64,000 bases of DNA, from assembly GCA_963748075.1 (NCBI GenBank), contig CAVVHQ010000024.1, forward strand, positions 62,001-126,000, read 5' to 3'. Each line of letters begins with the position of its first letter. Positions within the stretch are counted from its first letter, which is position 1. The notes under the pieces were generated by a model that saw nothing but the letters and a program-made list of their open reading frames with translations, was not told where the DNA came from and did no database searches. Both the position numbers and the translations under genes were made by a program. This document shows, piece by piece, positions 26,828 through 37,049 of the stretch. The DNA comes from VRUE01 sp963748075 (GTDB lineage Bacteria > Actinomycetota > Thermoleophilia > Solirubrobacterales > 70-9).

Positions 26828-28705
26828 GTGGCTGAAGTCGGCGAGGGAAGCACGGTCGACGGGCGCTACCGGCTGCTGCGGCGGATCGGCTCGGGCGGGA
26901 TGGCGGACGTCTGGCTGGCCGAGGACGAGCACCTGCAGCGCCGCGTCGCGCTGAAGATCCTCCACCGGCGCTTCGCCCAGGACCACGAGTTCGTCGAACG
27001 CTTCCGTCGCGAGGCCGAGGCGGCGGCGGGCTTGCAGCACCCGCACGTCGTCGCCGTCTTCGACCGCGGCGACGCCGACGGCACCTACTACATCGCGATG
27101 CAGCTGCTCGAAGGCCGCTCGCTGAAGCAGCTGATCGACCAGCGCCTCACCCCCGAGCAGGCGGTGGCGCTGATCCGCCAGGTGCTCGAGGGAGCCGGCT
27201 TCGCCCATCGGCACGGCGTCGTCCACCGCGATCTGAAGCCGCAGAACGTGATCGTCGACGAGGAGGGCAAGGTCACCGTGACCGATTTCGGCATCGCCCG
27301 GGCCGGCGCCTCGGAGATCACCCAGGCCGGCTCGGTGATGGGGACGCCGCACTATCTCTCGCCGGAGCAGGCGCAGGGCCATGACGTGACCGCGGTCTCC
27401 GACCTCTACTCGGTCGGGGTGATGCTCTACGAGGCGCTCGCCGGACGGGTGCCGTTCGAGGCCGACTCGGCGGTGGCGATCGCGATGAAGCAGGTCTCCC
27501 ACACTCCGCAGCGGCCCAGCTCGATCAACCCGGCCGTCTCGCCGGCGCTCGACGCAGTCGTGATGCGGGCGCTGGAGAAGGACCCGGGGCAGCGCTTCCA
27601 GAGCGCCGACGCGTTCATCGCGGCGCTCGACGCGGCGCTGCGCGAGCCCGGCGGCGGCGGTGGCACCGCCGCCTTCGCGCCGCTGCCGCCGCCGGTGGTC
27701 GGCCCCGAGGAGGCCGCCGCGGCCGAGCCGGGCGCCGAGGAGGAGGCCCGCCGCAAGCGCCGCCGCCGCATCTGGGCGCTGGTCGGCGCCGCGGCGCTGG
27801 TCGGCCTGCTGATCGGCTTCGCGCTGACCCGCGAGACGACGACCGAAGTGCCGAGGGTGACGAGCAACCAGCTTGGCGTGGCGATCTCGCTGCTCGAACA
27901 GAACGGCTTCAAGGTCGGCGACGTCACCCGGGTGCGGCGGGAAGTCGCCGCCAACACCGTGCTCGAGCAGGACCCGGCCGCCTCGCCGCCGGCCGGCGAA
28001 GCGAGCCTCGACTGCGCCTTCCTCAGCTTCTTCTGCTCGAAGCCGAAGGTGATGCTGACGGTCAGCGCCGGCCCCGGCAGCGCCAAGGTTCCCGGCACCG
28101 CCGGGCTGACGGAGGAGGAAGCGGTCGCGAAGCTCGAAGAAGCGGGCTTCGAAACGCGGGTCGAAGAGGTCAACTCGGGAAAGGTCGAAGCGGGTCTGGT
28201 GGTCCACTCCGAACCGCCGGGAGGGGCGACCGCGACGCGCGGCTCGGCCGTCGTTCTGGTCGTCTCGAAGGGCCAGAAGCTGGCCAAGGTGCCGGTTCTG
28301 GTCGGGACGCAACGGGGGGTGGCCGTGCAGCAGATCCGCGGCCGCGGCCTCTCGCCGAGCGTCGAAGAAGAAGAAAGCGGCAAGCCGGCGGGCGAGGTGA
28401 TCCGCCAGTCGCCCAGCGCCGGCACGGAACTGTCACGCGGCTCGACCGTCTCGATCGTCGTCTCCGGAGGCGAGGCGAAGGCGAAGGTGCCGAACGTGAT
28501 CGGCTCCGAACGCCGCGAAGCGGTGGAAGCGCTGCGCGAAGCGGGGCTCGACCCGAGCGTGCGGGAAGAAGCGACCGAAGTGCCGTCGCAGGTCGGTCGG
28601 GTCACCGACCAGTTCCCGCCGCCGGGCTCCGAAGTCGAACAGGGCACCGCGGTGACCGTGGTGGTCGGCAAGGCGGCGCCCGGCACGGAAGCGGGGGTGG
28701 AATGA
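26828..28705 (+). CDS. pknB: PASTA-domain Ser/Thr kinase PknB
   Basis: Receptor kinase of about 625 aa. The cytosolic kinase domain has IGSGGMADVWLAED, VALKILH, HRDLKPQNVIV, DFGIARAG and GTPHYLSPEQ. A basic juxtamembrane RRKRRRR precedes a transmembrane helix (IWALVGAAALVGLLIGFAL). Four external PASTA-like repeats follow, each opening with a VP-type motif, which bind muropeptides or lipid II in this family. The first repeat has a Cys-rich insertion (SLDCAFLSFFCSKPKV). GTG 26828 was chosen because upstream codons are in the hairpin. ddl overlaps its stop (ATGA). Confidence 0.95.
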   Translation: MAEVGEGSTVDGRYRLLRRIGSGGMADVWLAEDEHLQRRVALKILHRRFAQDHEFVERFRREAEAAAGLQHPHVVAVFDRGDADGTYYIAMQLLEGRSLKQLIDQRLTPEQAVALIRQVLEGAGFAHRHGVVHRDLKPQNVIVDEEGKVTVTDFGIARAGASEITQAGSVMGTPHYLSPEQAQGHDVTAVSDLYSVGVMLYEALAGRVPFEADSAVAIAMKQVSHTPQRPSSINPAVSPALDAVVMRALEKDPGQRFQSADAFIAALDAALREPGGGGGTAAFAPLPPPVVGPEEAAAAEPGAEEEARRKRRRRIWALVGAAALVGLLIGFALTRETTTEVPRVTSNQLGVAISLLEQNGFKVGDVTRVRREVAANTVLEQDPAASPPAGEASLDCAFLSFFCSKPKVMLTVSAGPGSAKVPGTAGLTEEEAVAKLEEAGFETRVEEVNSGKVEAGLVVHSEPPGGATATRGSAVVLVVSKGQKLAKVPVLVGTQRGVAVQQIRGRGLSPSVEEEESGKPAGEVIRQSPSAGTELSRGSTVSIVVSGGEAKAKVPNVIGSERREAVEALREAGLDPSVREEATEVPSQVGRVTDQFPPPGSEVEQGTAVTVVVGKAAPGTEAGVE

Positions 28706-29667
28706 GGGTCGCGGTGCTGAGCGGCGGGCGCTCCTCCGAGCACGAGGTCTCGCTGCGCTCCGGGGAGGCGGTCGCCGGCGGCCTCGAGCAGGCCGGTCAC
28801 GAGGCGCTGCGGATCACGATCGCCCGCGACGGGGCCTGGAGCTTCCACGGCGCCCCGGTCGAGCTGGTCCCGGCCGCCGGCTTGGCCGGCGCCGAGGTGG
28901 CCTTCCCGGCCCTGCACGGCCCGTTCGGCGAGGACGGCAGCGTGCAGGGGGTGCTCGAGTGGCTCGACCTCCCGTACGTCGGCTCCGACGTGCTCGCCTC
29001 GGCCGTCTGCATGGACAAGCTCACCCTGAAGCGGCTCTTCGCCCAGCGCGGCCTGCCGCAGGTCGACTTCGCCGCAGTCGGCGAGCGGAGTTGGCGGGAG
29101 CGCTGCGGGGCGATGGGCCTGCCGCTCTGGGTGAAGCCCTCGCGGCTCGGCTCCAGCGTCGGGATCAGCAAGGTCGAGGCGCTGGGCGAATTGGACGCGG
29201 CGGTCGAGCTGGCGCTCCGCCACGACCCGCGGGTGATCGTCGAGGCCTCCGCCCGCGGCCGCGAGGTCGAGTGCTCGCTGCTCGGCAACGAGCGGGTCGA
29301 GCCGTCGCTGCCCGGCGAGGTGATCGCCCACGGCGACTGGTACGACTACGAGACCAAGTACACGGACGGCGGCATGGAGCTGCGCGTCCCGGCCCCGATT
29401 CCCGACCAGCAGACCGCCCGCGTCCGGGAGCTGGCGGTCGAGGCCTTTCGGGTCGGCGGTTGCTCCGGCCTGGCCCGCTGCGACTTCTTCGTCGAGCCGG
29501 GCGGCGAGGTCCTCGTCAACGAGGTCAACACGATGCCCGGCTTCACCGAGACCAGCGTCTACGCGAAGCTCTGGGAGGCGAGCGGCATTCCCTACCCCGA
29601 GCTATGCGACCGCCTTGTCAAGCTGGCGGCCGAGCGTCACGAGAAGTCCCGCTCCCACGAGTTTTGA
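28702..29667 (+). CDS. ddl: D-alanine--D-alanine ligase
   Basis: ATP-grasp ligase of 321 aa making D-Ala-D-Ala for the peptidoglycan stem. It starts MRVAVLSGGRSSEHEVSLRSG. The substrate loop (LGSSVGISKVEAL), central YDYETKYTDGG and metal-binding C-terminus (FFVEPGGEVLVNEVNTMPGF) are intact, with Tyr in the YDYETKY loop pointing to D-Ala rather than D-Lac specificity. Being the last gene of the kinase/PBP operon is unusual and ties precursor supply to PknB signalling. Confidence 0.97.
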   Translation: MRVAVLSGGRSSEHEVSLRSGEAVAGGLEQAGHEALRITIARDGAWSFHGAPVELVPAAGLAGAEVAFPALHGPFGEDGSVQGVLEWLDLPYVGSDVLASAVCMDKLTLKRLFAQRGLPQVDFAAVGERSWRERCGAMGLPLWVKPSRLGSSVGISKVEALGELDAAVELALRHDPRVIVEASARGREVECSLLGNERVEPSLPGEVIAHGDWYDYETKYTDGGMELRVPAPIPDQQTARVRELAVEAFRVGGCSGLARCDFFVEPGGEVLVNEVNTMPGFTETSVYAKLWEASGIPYPELCDRLVKLAAERHEKSRSHEF

Positions 29668-29673
29668 GACCCG

Positions 29674-31185
29674 TCAGCCCAGCAGCTTGATGTCGCTGAC
29701 CTCGATCTGGTAGCGGCCGGCCTGGTCCCGGGCTTCCGAGGCCCTGGTGAACCAGAGGAGGAAGTAGGTCGAGGGCTGGGGGACGCGGAGGTCGATCTCC
29801 TGCACGGCGGAGGCGTCGGTCACGTCGCCGACCGGTTCGTCCCAGCCGGAGAGGTCGGAGGGCGGACCGGCCGGCGCGGCGAAGACCTGGGCGTCCCAGC
29901 CCGGCGTCGGGGTGCGGACGATCATCTTCGACGGGGTCGTCGGCGAGGTGGTGGTGACGTAGATGCCGACCCCGGGGTCGGGGCCGGTCTTCGTCCCTTC
30001 GAAGCTGTCGGAGTCGTAGTGCTCGGTTTCCCAGGCGGTCCCGGTCGGATCGCCGTCGGCCGCGAGGCCGACCTTGCTGCCGACCTCTTCGCCGTCGCCC
30101 TGCGGGTCGTAGTCGGTCGCCGAGGAGATCGTCACCGCCGCTCCCTTGCCCTTGTTCGCGCCGCCGCCGCCGATCCCGCTGGAGATCAGCTGCACGGCGA
30201 GCAGCGCCCCGCCGGCGACCAGCAGCAACGCGATGATCGCCGCCCAGGACCAGCGCGCCCGGCCGGAGAGCTTGCGCCGCGGCGGCGGCACCGTCTCCAG
30301 CACGCTGGTCGCCTCGCCGGTGGTCGAGCCGGCCCGCGCCGCCTCCACCTCGAGCGCCGTCTCCAGGTCACCGATCATCTCGCCGACCGTCTGGTAGCGC
30401 TCGGCGGGGTTCTTGGCCGTCGCCCGCTCGACCACCAGCGCCACCGCGGCGGAGACCTCGGACCGGCGTCGCTGCACGTCCGGCAGCTCCTCGTTGACGT
30501 GTTTCATCGCCACTCCGACCTGACTGTCGGCGTGGAAGGGGACCTGGCCGACCAGCATCTCGTAGAGGACGACGCCCAGCGAGTACACGTCGGAGCGCGG
30601 GTCGACGTCGCGGCCCATCGCCTGCTCGGGGGCGACGTAATCGGTGGTGCCGAGCACGCGGCCGGTGGCGGTCACCCCGTCCTGTTCGAGCTGGCGGGAG
30701 ATGCCGAAGTCGGTCAGCTTGGCGCGGCCCTCCTCGTCGATCAGGACGTTCTGCGGCTTGATGTCGCGGTGCACCATGTTGCGCGAGTGGGCGACGCTGA
30801 GCCCGCGCGCCACCTCGATCGCGTAGGCGATCGCGTCCTGGGTGTCGAGCGCGCCGACCCGCGCGATCCGCTGCTTCAGCGTCTCGCCCTTGACGTACTC
30901 GAAGACGATGTAGGGATGGCCGCCGTCCTCGCCGGCGTCGATCACGGAGACGACGTTGGGGTGGGAGAGCTTGGCGACCGCCCGCGCCTCGTGGCGGAAG
31001 CGCTGCAGCTGGTCTTCCTGCTCGGACATCTCGCGGTGCAGGATCTTGACCGCGACCGGCCGGTCGAGCGTCTCGTCGCGGGCCAGGTAGACGGTCGACA
31101 TCCCGCCGCTGCCCAGCTTCGCCTCCAATCGGTAGCGGCCGGAGAGAACGGTGCCGATCATCGAGCTGGTTGGGCGGGCGGTCAT
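29674..31185 (-). CDS. Ser/Thr kinase with external beta domain
   Basis: Third Hanks-type kinase, 503 aa. Gly loop LGSGGMSTVYLARDE, VAVKILH, HRDIKPQNVLI, DFGISRQL and TDYVAPEQ are present. A transmembrane helix (WSWAAIIALLLVAGGALLAVQ) separates an external domain of about 155 aa (VTISSATDYDPQGDGEEVG to QIEVSDIKLLG) with a discoidin-like pattern. It could bind carbohydrate or another surface ligand. No PASTA repeats. It converges on ddl with 6 bp between stops. ATG 31185 or, nine codons in, ATG of MIGTVLSGRYRL are possible starts. Confidence 0.92.
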   Translation of the reverse strand: MTARPTSSMIGTVLSGRYRLEAKLGSGGMSTVYLARDETLDRPVAVKILHREMSEQEDQLQRFRHEARAVAKLSHPNVVSVIDAGEDGGHPYIVFEYVKGETLKQRIARVGALDTQDAIAYAIEVARGLSVAHSRNMVHRDIKPQNVLIDEEGRAKLTDFGISRQLEQDGVTATGRVLGTTDYVAPEQAMGRDVDPRSDVYSLGVVLYEMLVGQVPFHADSQVGVAMKHVNEELPDVQRRRSEVSAAVALVVERATAKNPAERYQTVGEMIGDLETALEVEAARAGSTTGEATSVLETVPPPRRKLSGRARWSWAAIIALLLVAGGALLAVQLISSGIGGGGANKGKGAAVTISSATDYDPQGDGEEVGSKVGLAADGDPTGTAWETEHYDSDSFEGTKTGPDPGVGIYVTTTSPTTPSKMIVRTPTPGWDAQVFAAPAGPPSDLSGWDEPVGDVTDASAVQEIDLRVPQPSTYFLLWFTRASEARDQAGRYQIEVSDIKLLG

Positions 31186-31282
31186 CTGCAGCGCATATTG
31201 TCGAGCACGCGTCGGCTTACGTTTCGTGCCGGCTCTCCCGCCGCCTTCTCCTGGGAAGGCCCGACCGCCCGCGGCGGGGCCG

Positions 31283-31311
31283 TTGCCATCGCCGCTGCGC
31301 GAAGTTATTGT
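31283..31311 (+). promoter_or_regulatory. Promoter of the Vps62-like gene
   Basis: TTGCCA (31283-31288) and TATTGT (31306-31311) are separated by exactly 17 bp. The GTG start codon at 31322 is 10 nt beyond the -10, predicting a leader of 0-4 nt. Confidence 0.6.
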
Positions 31312-31321
31312 TTATTGACAA

Positions 31322-32478
31322 GTGCCGTTTTCGATCGTCCTGGTGATCGTCCTGTGCGTCCTCGTCTTCGACTTCCTCGGCGACGAGGCGGCAAAGCTGC
31401 GCGGCGCCTGCGTCGAAAGCCCCCCCAGCCCCGCCCTGGTCGACCTGCCGCCGACCGAGCCGGGCGAAGCGACGCCCGCCCCGCCGCCCCCGCCGCCCGG
31501 CATCCCGTTCGAGCCGCCGCTGCAGGGCACCGCCGGCGCCGGCGAAGCGGATCTGGTGCGGAACGCGCTCGCTTACGAGCCGGTGCTCAAGGTGGCCAAG
31601 GCCGACCGGTTCTGGCCGGTCCCCGTCCCGGTCGTGCTGGGGTTGAGCATGGGGGAGGACCGCCGCACCCAGTTCGTCGGCGGCGGCGATGCGCCGCACG
31701 ACGCGCTTCTCTCCGATCTGCGGCTCGACGGCGGCAAGGCCGACTTCGTGGACCACCCGGCGGCGATCGAACACGTCCAGGACGAGTTCTGCTCGGTCGG
31801 CCGGGCGCTCGGCATCGCCGGTCCCGACCTCGCCCGCTGGGCCTCGTTCCCCGACCTGCTCCACCCCGCCCGCAGCGCCCAGTTCTACCTCCTGGCCCGG
31901 CGCCGCGCGGGCGGTGGGGAGGATCTCCAGTACTGGTTCTTCTACCCCTACAACTACCTCCCGCTCGTCACCTTCAACCCGCTGGTCATGCGCGACCCGA
32001 TCGGTGCGACGCTGGCTGCGGCCGACTTCCACGAGGGCGACTTCGAGCACGTCACCGTGCGCCTGCGGCGCGCCGACCCAGACGGCGAGCTGCGCCCCGT
32101 GGCGGTGGAGATGGCGCGGCACGCGCACGAGAACCGGACGCTGCGTTGGAGCTCGCCCGAACTGAAGCTGCACGGCAGCCACCCGGTCGTCTACGCCGGC
32201 CTCGGCGGCCACGCCAGCTACGAAGGCTGCGGGCGCAAGCTGCGGCATCCGAAGCGCTTCGTCTGGCTGCTCGACTGGGCACTCTGCGGCGCGGACAGGG
32301 TGTTCACGCTACCGGCCAATACCCCGCTGGTCGACCTGCGCAGCGTTCCCTGGGCGTGCTGGCCCGGGCACTTCGGCGAGGTGCCGCAGGACCCGGTGAG
32401 GGAGCTGCGGGTAGCGGGCCCGGAAAGCCCGCTCTACCAGGCGGGCAACGACGGCCGCAAGCTCTGCTCCGACCAGGG

Positions 32479-32482
<4 letters not shown>
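31322..32482 (+). CDS. Vps62/DUF946-like anchored protein
   Basis: Protein of 386 aa with a short N-terminal hydrophobic anchor (FSIVLVIVLCVLVFDFLG) and a Pro-rich linker (APPPPPPGIPF). The main domain matches the Vps62-related pattern: DLQYWFFYPYNYLP, then HEGDFEHVTVRLRR, VEMARHAHENRTLRW, and GSHPVVYAGLGGHASYEGCG. The function of this family is not established in bacteria. It lies divergently beside the third kinase and convergently with purM (4-bp stop overlap). It is probably exported. Confidence 0.75.
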
Positions 32483-33492
<1,010 letters not shown>

Positions 33493-33516
33493 CGTTCTTT
33501 CTTGGTCATCTGCAGG

Positions 33517-33557
33517 AACTCCAAATCAACTCCAAGTTTCTCCAAAATTTGGAGTTG
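33517..33557. terminator. Alternative hairpins between uppP and purM
   Basis: AACTCCAAAT (33517-33526) pairs with ATTTGGAGTT (33547-33556). A second copy, CAACTCCAA (33527-33535), can pair instead with TTGGAGTTG (33549-33557). Two mutually exclusive stems therefore share one arm. It lies 7 bp after the uppP stop and before purM. Confidence 0.5.
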
Positions 33558-33563
33558 GGTGTT

Positions 33564-34373
33564 CTAACGCCGCAGCTTGACGAGCACTGCGGCTGCCAAC
33601 CCGGCCCGGTAGACCGCGTAGGGCCACAGCGCGCGGTCCCGCTCGACCAGGTCGATCAGCCGCTGGGAGGCCAGGGTGGAGGCGAAGGACGCTGCCACGC
33701 CGATCGCCATCGAGCGGCGCAGCGAGGGAGGGGCGCCGCGGCGCCGCAGGCGGACGCCCTTGAGCACCGTCGCGCCGACGATGATCGGCAGGGCCATCGT
33801 GCGCGAGAGCAGGTTCGCCTGGTCGCGGGAGAAGCGCCGCCAGCGGGCCGCCGCCAGGGTGACGCCGTTGCGCGAGACGCCGGGTGCCAGCGCCGCCGCC
33901 TGGGCGATCCCCAGCGCCAGGCCGTCGGCCGCGGTAGCGTCGCCGCGCCCCCGCCGCTGCGGCCTGGTGTCGGCGACGAGCATCGCCATGGCGCCTGCCA
34001 GCAGGCCGATCGCGGTCGCCCGCGGGCCGCCAAGCCGCTGCTCGATCGGCCGCTCGAGCGTGTAGCCGACCGCCGCGGCGGGCAGGAAGGAGAGGCCGAG
34101 GACGAGCGCCCGTCGTCCGTCGAAGGAACGCAGCTCCGCGGCGATCGCCCCCCGCTGGCCGATCAGCAGCGCCGCCGCGGCGCCGCTGTGCAGCGCCACC
34201 TCGAAGCTCTTGCGCATCTCCGGGTCGAGCCGCTCCCAATCCCAACCGGCGAGCCAGGGCAGCAGCACGATGTGGGCCGAGCTGGAGACCGGCAGCAGCT
34301 CCGCCGGCCCCTGGACGATCCCCAGCGCCAGCGCCCGCCGGTCCGGGATCCCGCCGTCGGGCGCGCCGCTCAG
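33564..34373 (-). CDS. uppP: Undecaprenyl-diphosphatase UppP (CTG start?)
   Basis: Membrane phosphatase recycling undecaprenyl pyrophosphate (BacA), about 269 aa. Signature 1 is LGIVQGPAELLPVSSSAHIVLLPW, with the conserved Glu and SSSAH. Signature 2 is APGVSRNGVTLAAAR. Roughly eight hydrophobic segments. There is no ATG, GTG or TTG near the proper N-terminus. The frame reaches CTG 34373, which overlaps the dedA stop as CTGA, exactly the pattern of the ATGA/GTGA couplings elsewhere in this window. I infer a CTG start. Confidence 0.9.
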   Translation of the reverse strand: MSGAPDGGIPDRRALALGIVQGPAELLPVSSSAHIVLLPWLAGWDWERLDPEMRKSFEVALHSGAAAALLIGQRGAIAAELRSFDGRRALVLGLSFLPAAAVGYTLERPIEQRLGGPRATAIGLLAGAMAMLVADTRPQRRGRGDATAADGLALGIAQAAALAPGVSRNGVTLAAARWRRFSRDQANLLSRTMALPIIVGATVLKGVRLRRRGAPPSLRRSMAIGVAASFASTLASQRLIDLVERDRALWPYAVYRAGLAAAVLVKLRR

Positions 34374-35056
34374 CGGGTTGCCTCGGCCTTGGCGCCCGGC
34401 TCCTCGCCCGCCGGGCCCGGCCCGGCCTCGCCGCCGCGCCGCCTGCGGATCAGCAGGTAGACGACGCCGGCGACGATCGCCGCCAGGACCGCGTAGTCGA
34501 GGTAGCCGAGGTTGTGCCGCCACTGCTCCCAGTTGTCGCCGACGCCGCGCCCGATCAGCGCCAGCATCAGCACCCAGGGGACGCAGCCGGCCAGGGTGAA
34601 GGCGGTGAAGCGCCAGAACGGCATCTTCGCCACCCCCGCCGGCAGCGAGATGAAGGTGCGGATGATCGGCAGCATCCGGGTGAAGAAGACGGTCGCGTCG
34701 CCGTAGCGCTTGAACCAGTCGTCGGCCCATTTCAGGTGTTTGGGGCTGACGTGGATCAGGCGGTTGCGTTCGAGCAGGTCGAGGCGGGCGAAGTAGCCGA
34801 CCCCGTAGGCGATCCACGACCCGGCGAGGTTGCCGAGCACGCCGGCGGTGACCGCCCCGAGCAGCGTCATGTCGCCTTCGGAGACGCTGAAGCCGGCGAA
34901 CAGCATGATCGCCTCGCTTGGCACCGGGATGCAGGCCGACTCCAGCAGCATCAGCACGAAGACGCCGGCCACCCCGGCCGAGCCGATGAAGTCGGTGGCC
35001 ACGTTGACGATCGGGTCGGCGATCTTGTCGCTGAGGCTGGCGAAGACGATCAGCAT
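34370..35056 (-). CDS. DedA family membrane protein
   Basis: DedA/SNARE-associated (PF09335) protein of 228 aa; several members flip undecaprenyl phosphate or phosphatidylethanolamine. Motifs LMLLESACIPVPSEAIMLFAG and TRMLPIIRTFISLPAGVAKM are the family hallmarks, and the C-terminus ends in a charged tail. Coupling to uppP suggests a joint role in recycling the C55 carrier. ATG 35056 is preceded by TACAAT 13 nt upstream; ATG 35095 is less likely. Confidence 0.93.
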   Translation of the reverse strand: MLIVFASLSDKIADPIVNVATDFIGSAGVAGVFVLMLLESACIPVPSEAIMLFAGFSVSEGDMTLLGAVTAGVLGNLAGSWIAYGVGYFARLDLLERNRLIHVSPKHLKWADDWFKRYGDATVFFTRMLPIIRTFISLPAGVAKMPFWRFTAFTLAGCVPWVLMLALIGRGVGDNWEQWRHNLGYLDYAVLAAIVAGVVYLLIRRRRGGEAGPGPAGEEPGAKAEATR

Positions 35057-35069
35057 GCGCGAAGCGGGG

Positions 35070-35075
35070 ATTGTA
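35070..35075 (-). promoter_or_regulatory. -10 box of dedA-uppP
   Basis: TACAAT on the minus strand is 13 nt before ATG 35056 and would give a leader of about 6 nt. The -35 match is poor. Confidence 0.4.
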
Positions 35076-35113
35076 GGCGGGGCGGCCAACAGCATCTAAA
35101 CTCGGACAGCCTC

Positions 35114-37012
35114 ATGCACCGGTTGAACCACCCCGTCTACCGCAACCGGGTCCTCCAGGTCGTCGCCGACGCGCTGCTCGTCTCGCTGGCCTTCTACCTG
35201 GCGTTCCGGCTGCGCTTCCTCGACGAAGGCCTGCCCCATCGCTACGAGGTCCTCTTCGCCCAGGCGGTCGCCTTCGTGGCCGTCGGCAAGGTCGCCGTCT
35301 TCGCCGCCTTCGGTCTCTACCAGAAGTGGTGGCGCTACGTCAGCGGCCGCGACTTCTTCGCGATCGTCCGCGCCGTCGCAGTCGCCAGCGGGATCCTGAT
35401 CGTCGTCCTCGCCGTCTTCCAGCCGTTCCACCACACGGTCCCGCGCTCGGTCGAGGTGATGGACTTCATCCTCACCCTGCTGTTCGTCGCCGGCGCCCGG
35501 CTGGCGGTGCGGCTGATCGTCGAGCGCCCCAGCCACGGCCACCGCCTGCCGAAGCACGAGGTGCTGGTGATCGGCGCCGGCTCGGGCGGCCAGATGGTGG
35601 TCCGCGAGATGCAGCTCAACCCCAAGCTCGGCGCCACCGCGATCGGCTTCGTCGACGACGACGCGCGCAAACGGGGCATGCGGATGCTCGGGCTCAAGGT
35701 GCTGGGGACAACCGAGCAGATCGAGACGATCCTCGACGAGACCGAGCCCGACGAGGTGGTGATCGCGATCCCCTCGGCGCCGGGGACGCTGCGCGCCAAG
35801 GTCGTCGTCGCCTGCCGCGAGCGCGAGATCCGCGTCCGCACCCTGCCGACCGTGTTCGAGCTGCTGCGCGGCGGAGTCCAGCTCAGCAGGCAGTTGCGCG
35901 ACGTGCAGGTCGAGGACGTGCTCGGACGCGACCCGATCGTCGTCGAGCTCGACCGGGTCGGCGCCTACCTGCGCGACCGGATCGTCCTGGTCACCGGCGC
36001 CGGCGGCTCGATCGGCTCCGAGCTGTGCCGCCAGATCGCCCGGGTCGGTCCGCGTCTGCTGGTCATGCTCGACCACGCCGAGGACAACCTGTTCGAGATC
36101 GATCGCGAGATGGTCGAGGAGCGCCACTTCAGCAACGTCGAGGCGGTGCTCGCCGACTGCAAGGAGCCGCACCGGATGCTGGAGACGATGCAGCGCTTCA
36201 AGCCGGGCGTGGTCTTCCACGCCGCCGCCTACAAGCACGTGCCGCTGATGGAGGCCAACCCGCTGGAGGCGGTGCGCAACAACGCGATCGGCACCCGGAT
36301 CACGGCCGAGACGGCGGCCGCCTCGCAGGTCGAGCGCTTCGTGCTGGTCTCGACCGACAAGGCGGTCAACCCGAAGACGGTGATGGGCGCCTCCAAGGCG
36401 ATGGCCGAGTGGATCGTCGAGGCGGCCGGGCACAAGCACCCTGGCACCCGCTTCGTCAGCGTGCGCTTCGGCAACGTGCTCGCGTCCTCGGGCAGCGTCG
36501 TGCCGATCTTCCGCGGCCAGATCGAGCGCGGCGGGCCGGTCACGGTCACCCACCCGGAGATGACCCGCTACTTCATGACGATCCCCGAGGCGGTCCAGCT
36601 GGTGATCCGGGCCGGCGACATCGGCGCCGGCCGGGGCGAGGTCTTCGTCCTCGACATGGGCGAGCCGGTGAAGATCGTCGACCTGGCCCGCAACATGATT
36701 CGCCTCGCGGGCTACGAGCCGGGGGCCGAGATCGCGATCGAGCTCACGCAACCGCGACCGGGCGAGAAGCTGCACGAGGAGCTGTTCGGGGTCGGCGAGG
36801 AGTCCCAGCCGACCGCCGCCAAGCGGATCGAGCGGGCGCTGCGGGCGACGCCGCTCGACCCGGAGTGGGTAGAGGCGACGCTGAACTCGCTCGAGCACCT
36901 GGTGATGGCCGGCGACGAGGCCAATCTCGCGGCGCGGGTCGTCGAATTGATCACCGACGGCGTTTCTGCGCCTGATGCCGGCGTCATGGAGCACCGTCCT
37001 CCGTCCAGGTAG
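35114..37012 (+). CDS. CapD/WbpM-type UDP-sugar 4,6-dehydratase
   Basis: Membrane-bound nucleotide-sugar dehydratase of 632 aa, starting UDP-N-acetylated sugar synthesis for surface polysaccharide. Four N-terminal transmembrane helices come first. A Rossmann-like region with VIGAGSGGQMVV follows, then the SDR domain with VTGAGGSIGSELCRQ. The catalytic site is STDKAVNPKTVMGASK, where Met replaces the usual Tyr, as in the Ser-Met-Lys type of WbpM. HAAAYKHVPLME is also typical. ATG 35114. Its stop codon lies inside a hairpin (37003-37027). Confidence 0.95.
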   Translation: MHRLNHPVYRNRVLQVVADALLVSLAFYLAFRLRFLDEGLPHRYEVLFAQAVAFVAVGKVAVFAAFGLYQKWWRYVSGRDFFAIVRAVAVASGILIVVLAVFQPFHHTVPRSVEVMDFILTLLFVAGARLAVRLIVERPSHGHRLPKHEVLVIGAGSGGQMVVREMQLNPKLGATAIGFVDDDARKRGMRMLGLKVLGTTEQIETILDETEPDEVVIAIPSAPGTLRAKVVVACREREIRVRTLPTVFELLRGGVQLSRQLRDVQVEDVLGRDPIVVELDRVGAYLRDRIVLVTGAGGSIGSELCRQIARVGPRLLVMLDHAEDNLFEIDREMVEERHFSNVEAVLADCKEPHRMLETMQRFKPGVVFHAAAYKHVPLMEANPLEAVRNNAIGTRITAETAAASQVERFVLVSTDKAVNPKTVMGASKAMAEWIVEAAGHKHPGTRFVSVRFGNVLASSGSVVPIFRGQIERGGPVTVTHPEMTRYFMTIPEAVQLVIRAGDIGAGRGEVFVLDMGEPVKIVDLARNMIRLAGYEPGAEIAIELTQPRPGEKLHEELFGVGEESQPTAAKRIERALRATPLDPEWVEATLNSLEHLVMAGDEANLAARVVELITDGVSAPDAGVMEHRPPSR

Positions 37013-37027
37013 CGCTACTACCTGGAC
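37003..37027. repeat. 10-bp hairpin spanning the capD-like stop
   Basis: Arms 37003-37012 and 37018-37027 are perfectly complementary with a 5-nt loop, and the left arm contains the TAG stop. It immediately precedes palindrome D1. Confidence 0.6.
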
Positions 37028-37049
37028 GTTCGCCCGTCACTCCCTGGCT

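Noticed and set aside
33564..34817. A 417-aa UppP starting at 34817
   Set aside because: The first 148 codons overlap dedA out of frame and are Arg/Pro-rich noise; UppP homology starts at about 34373.
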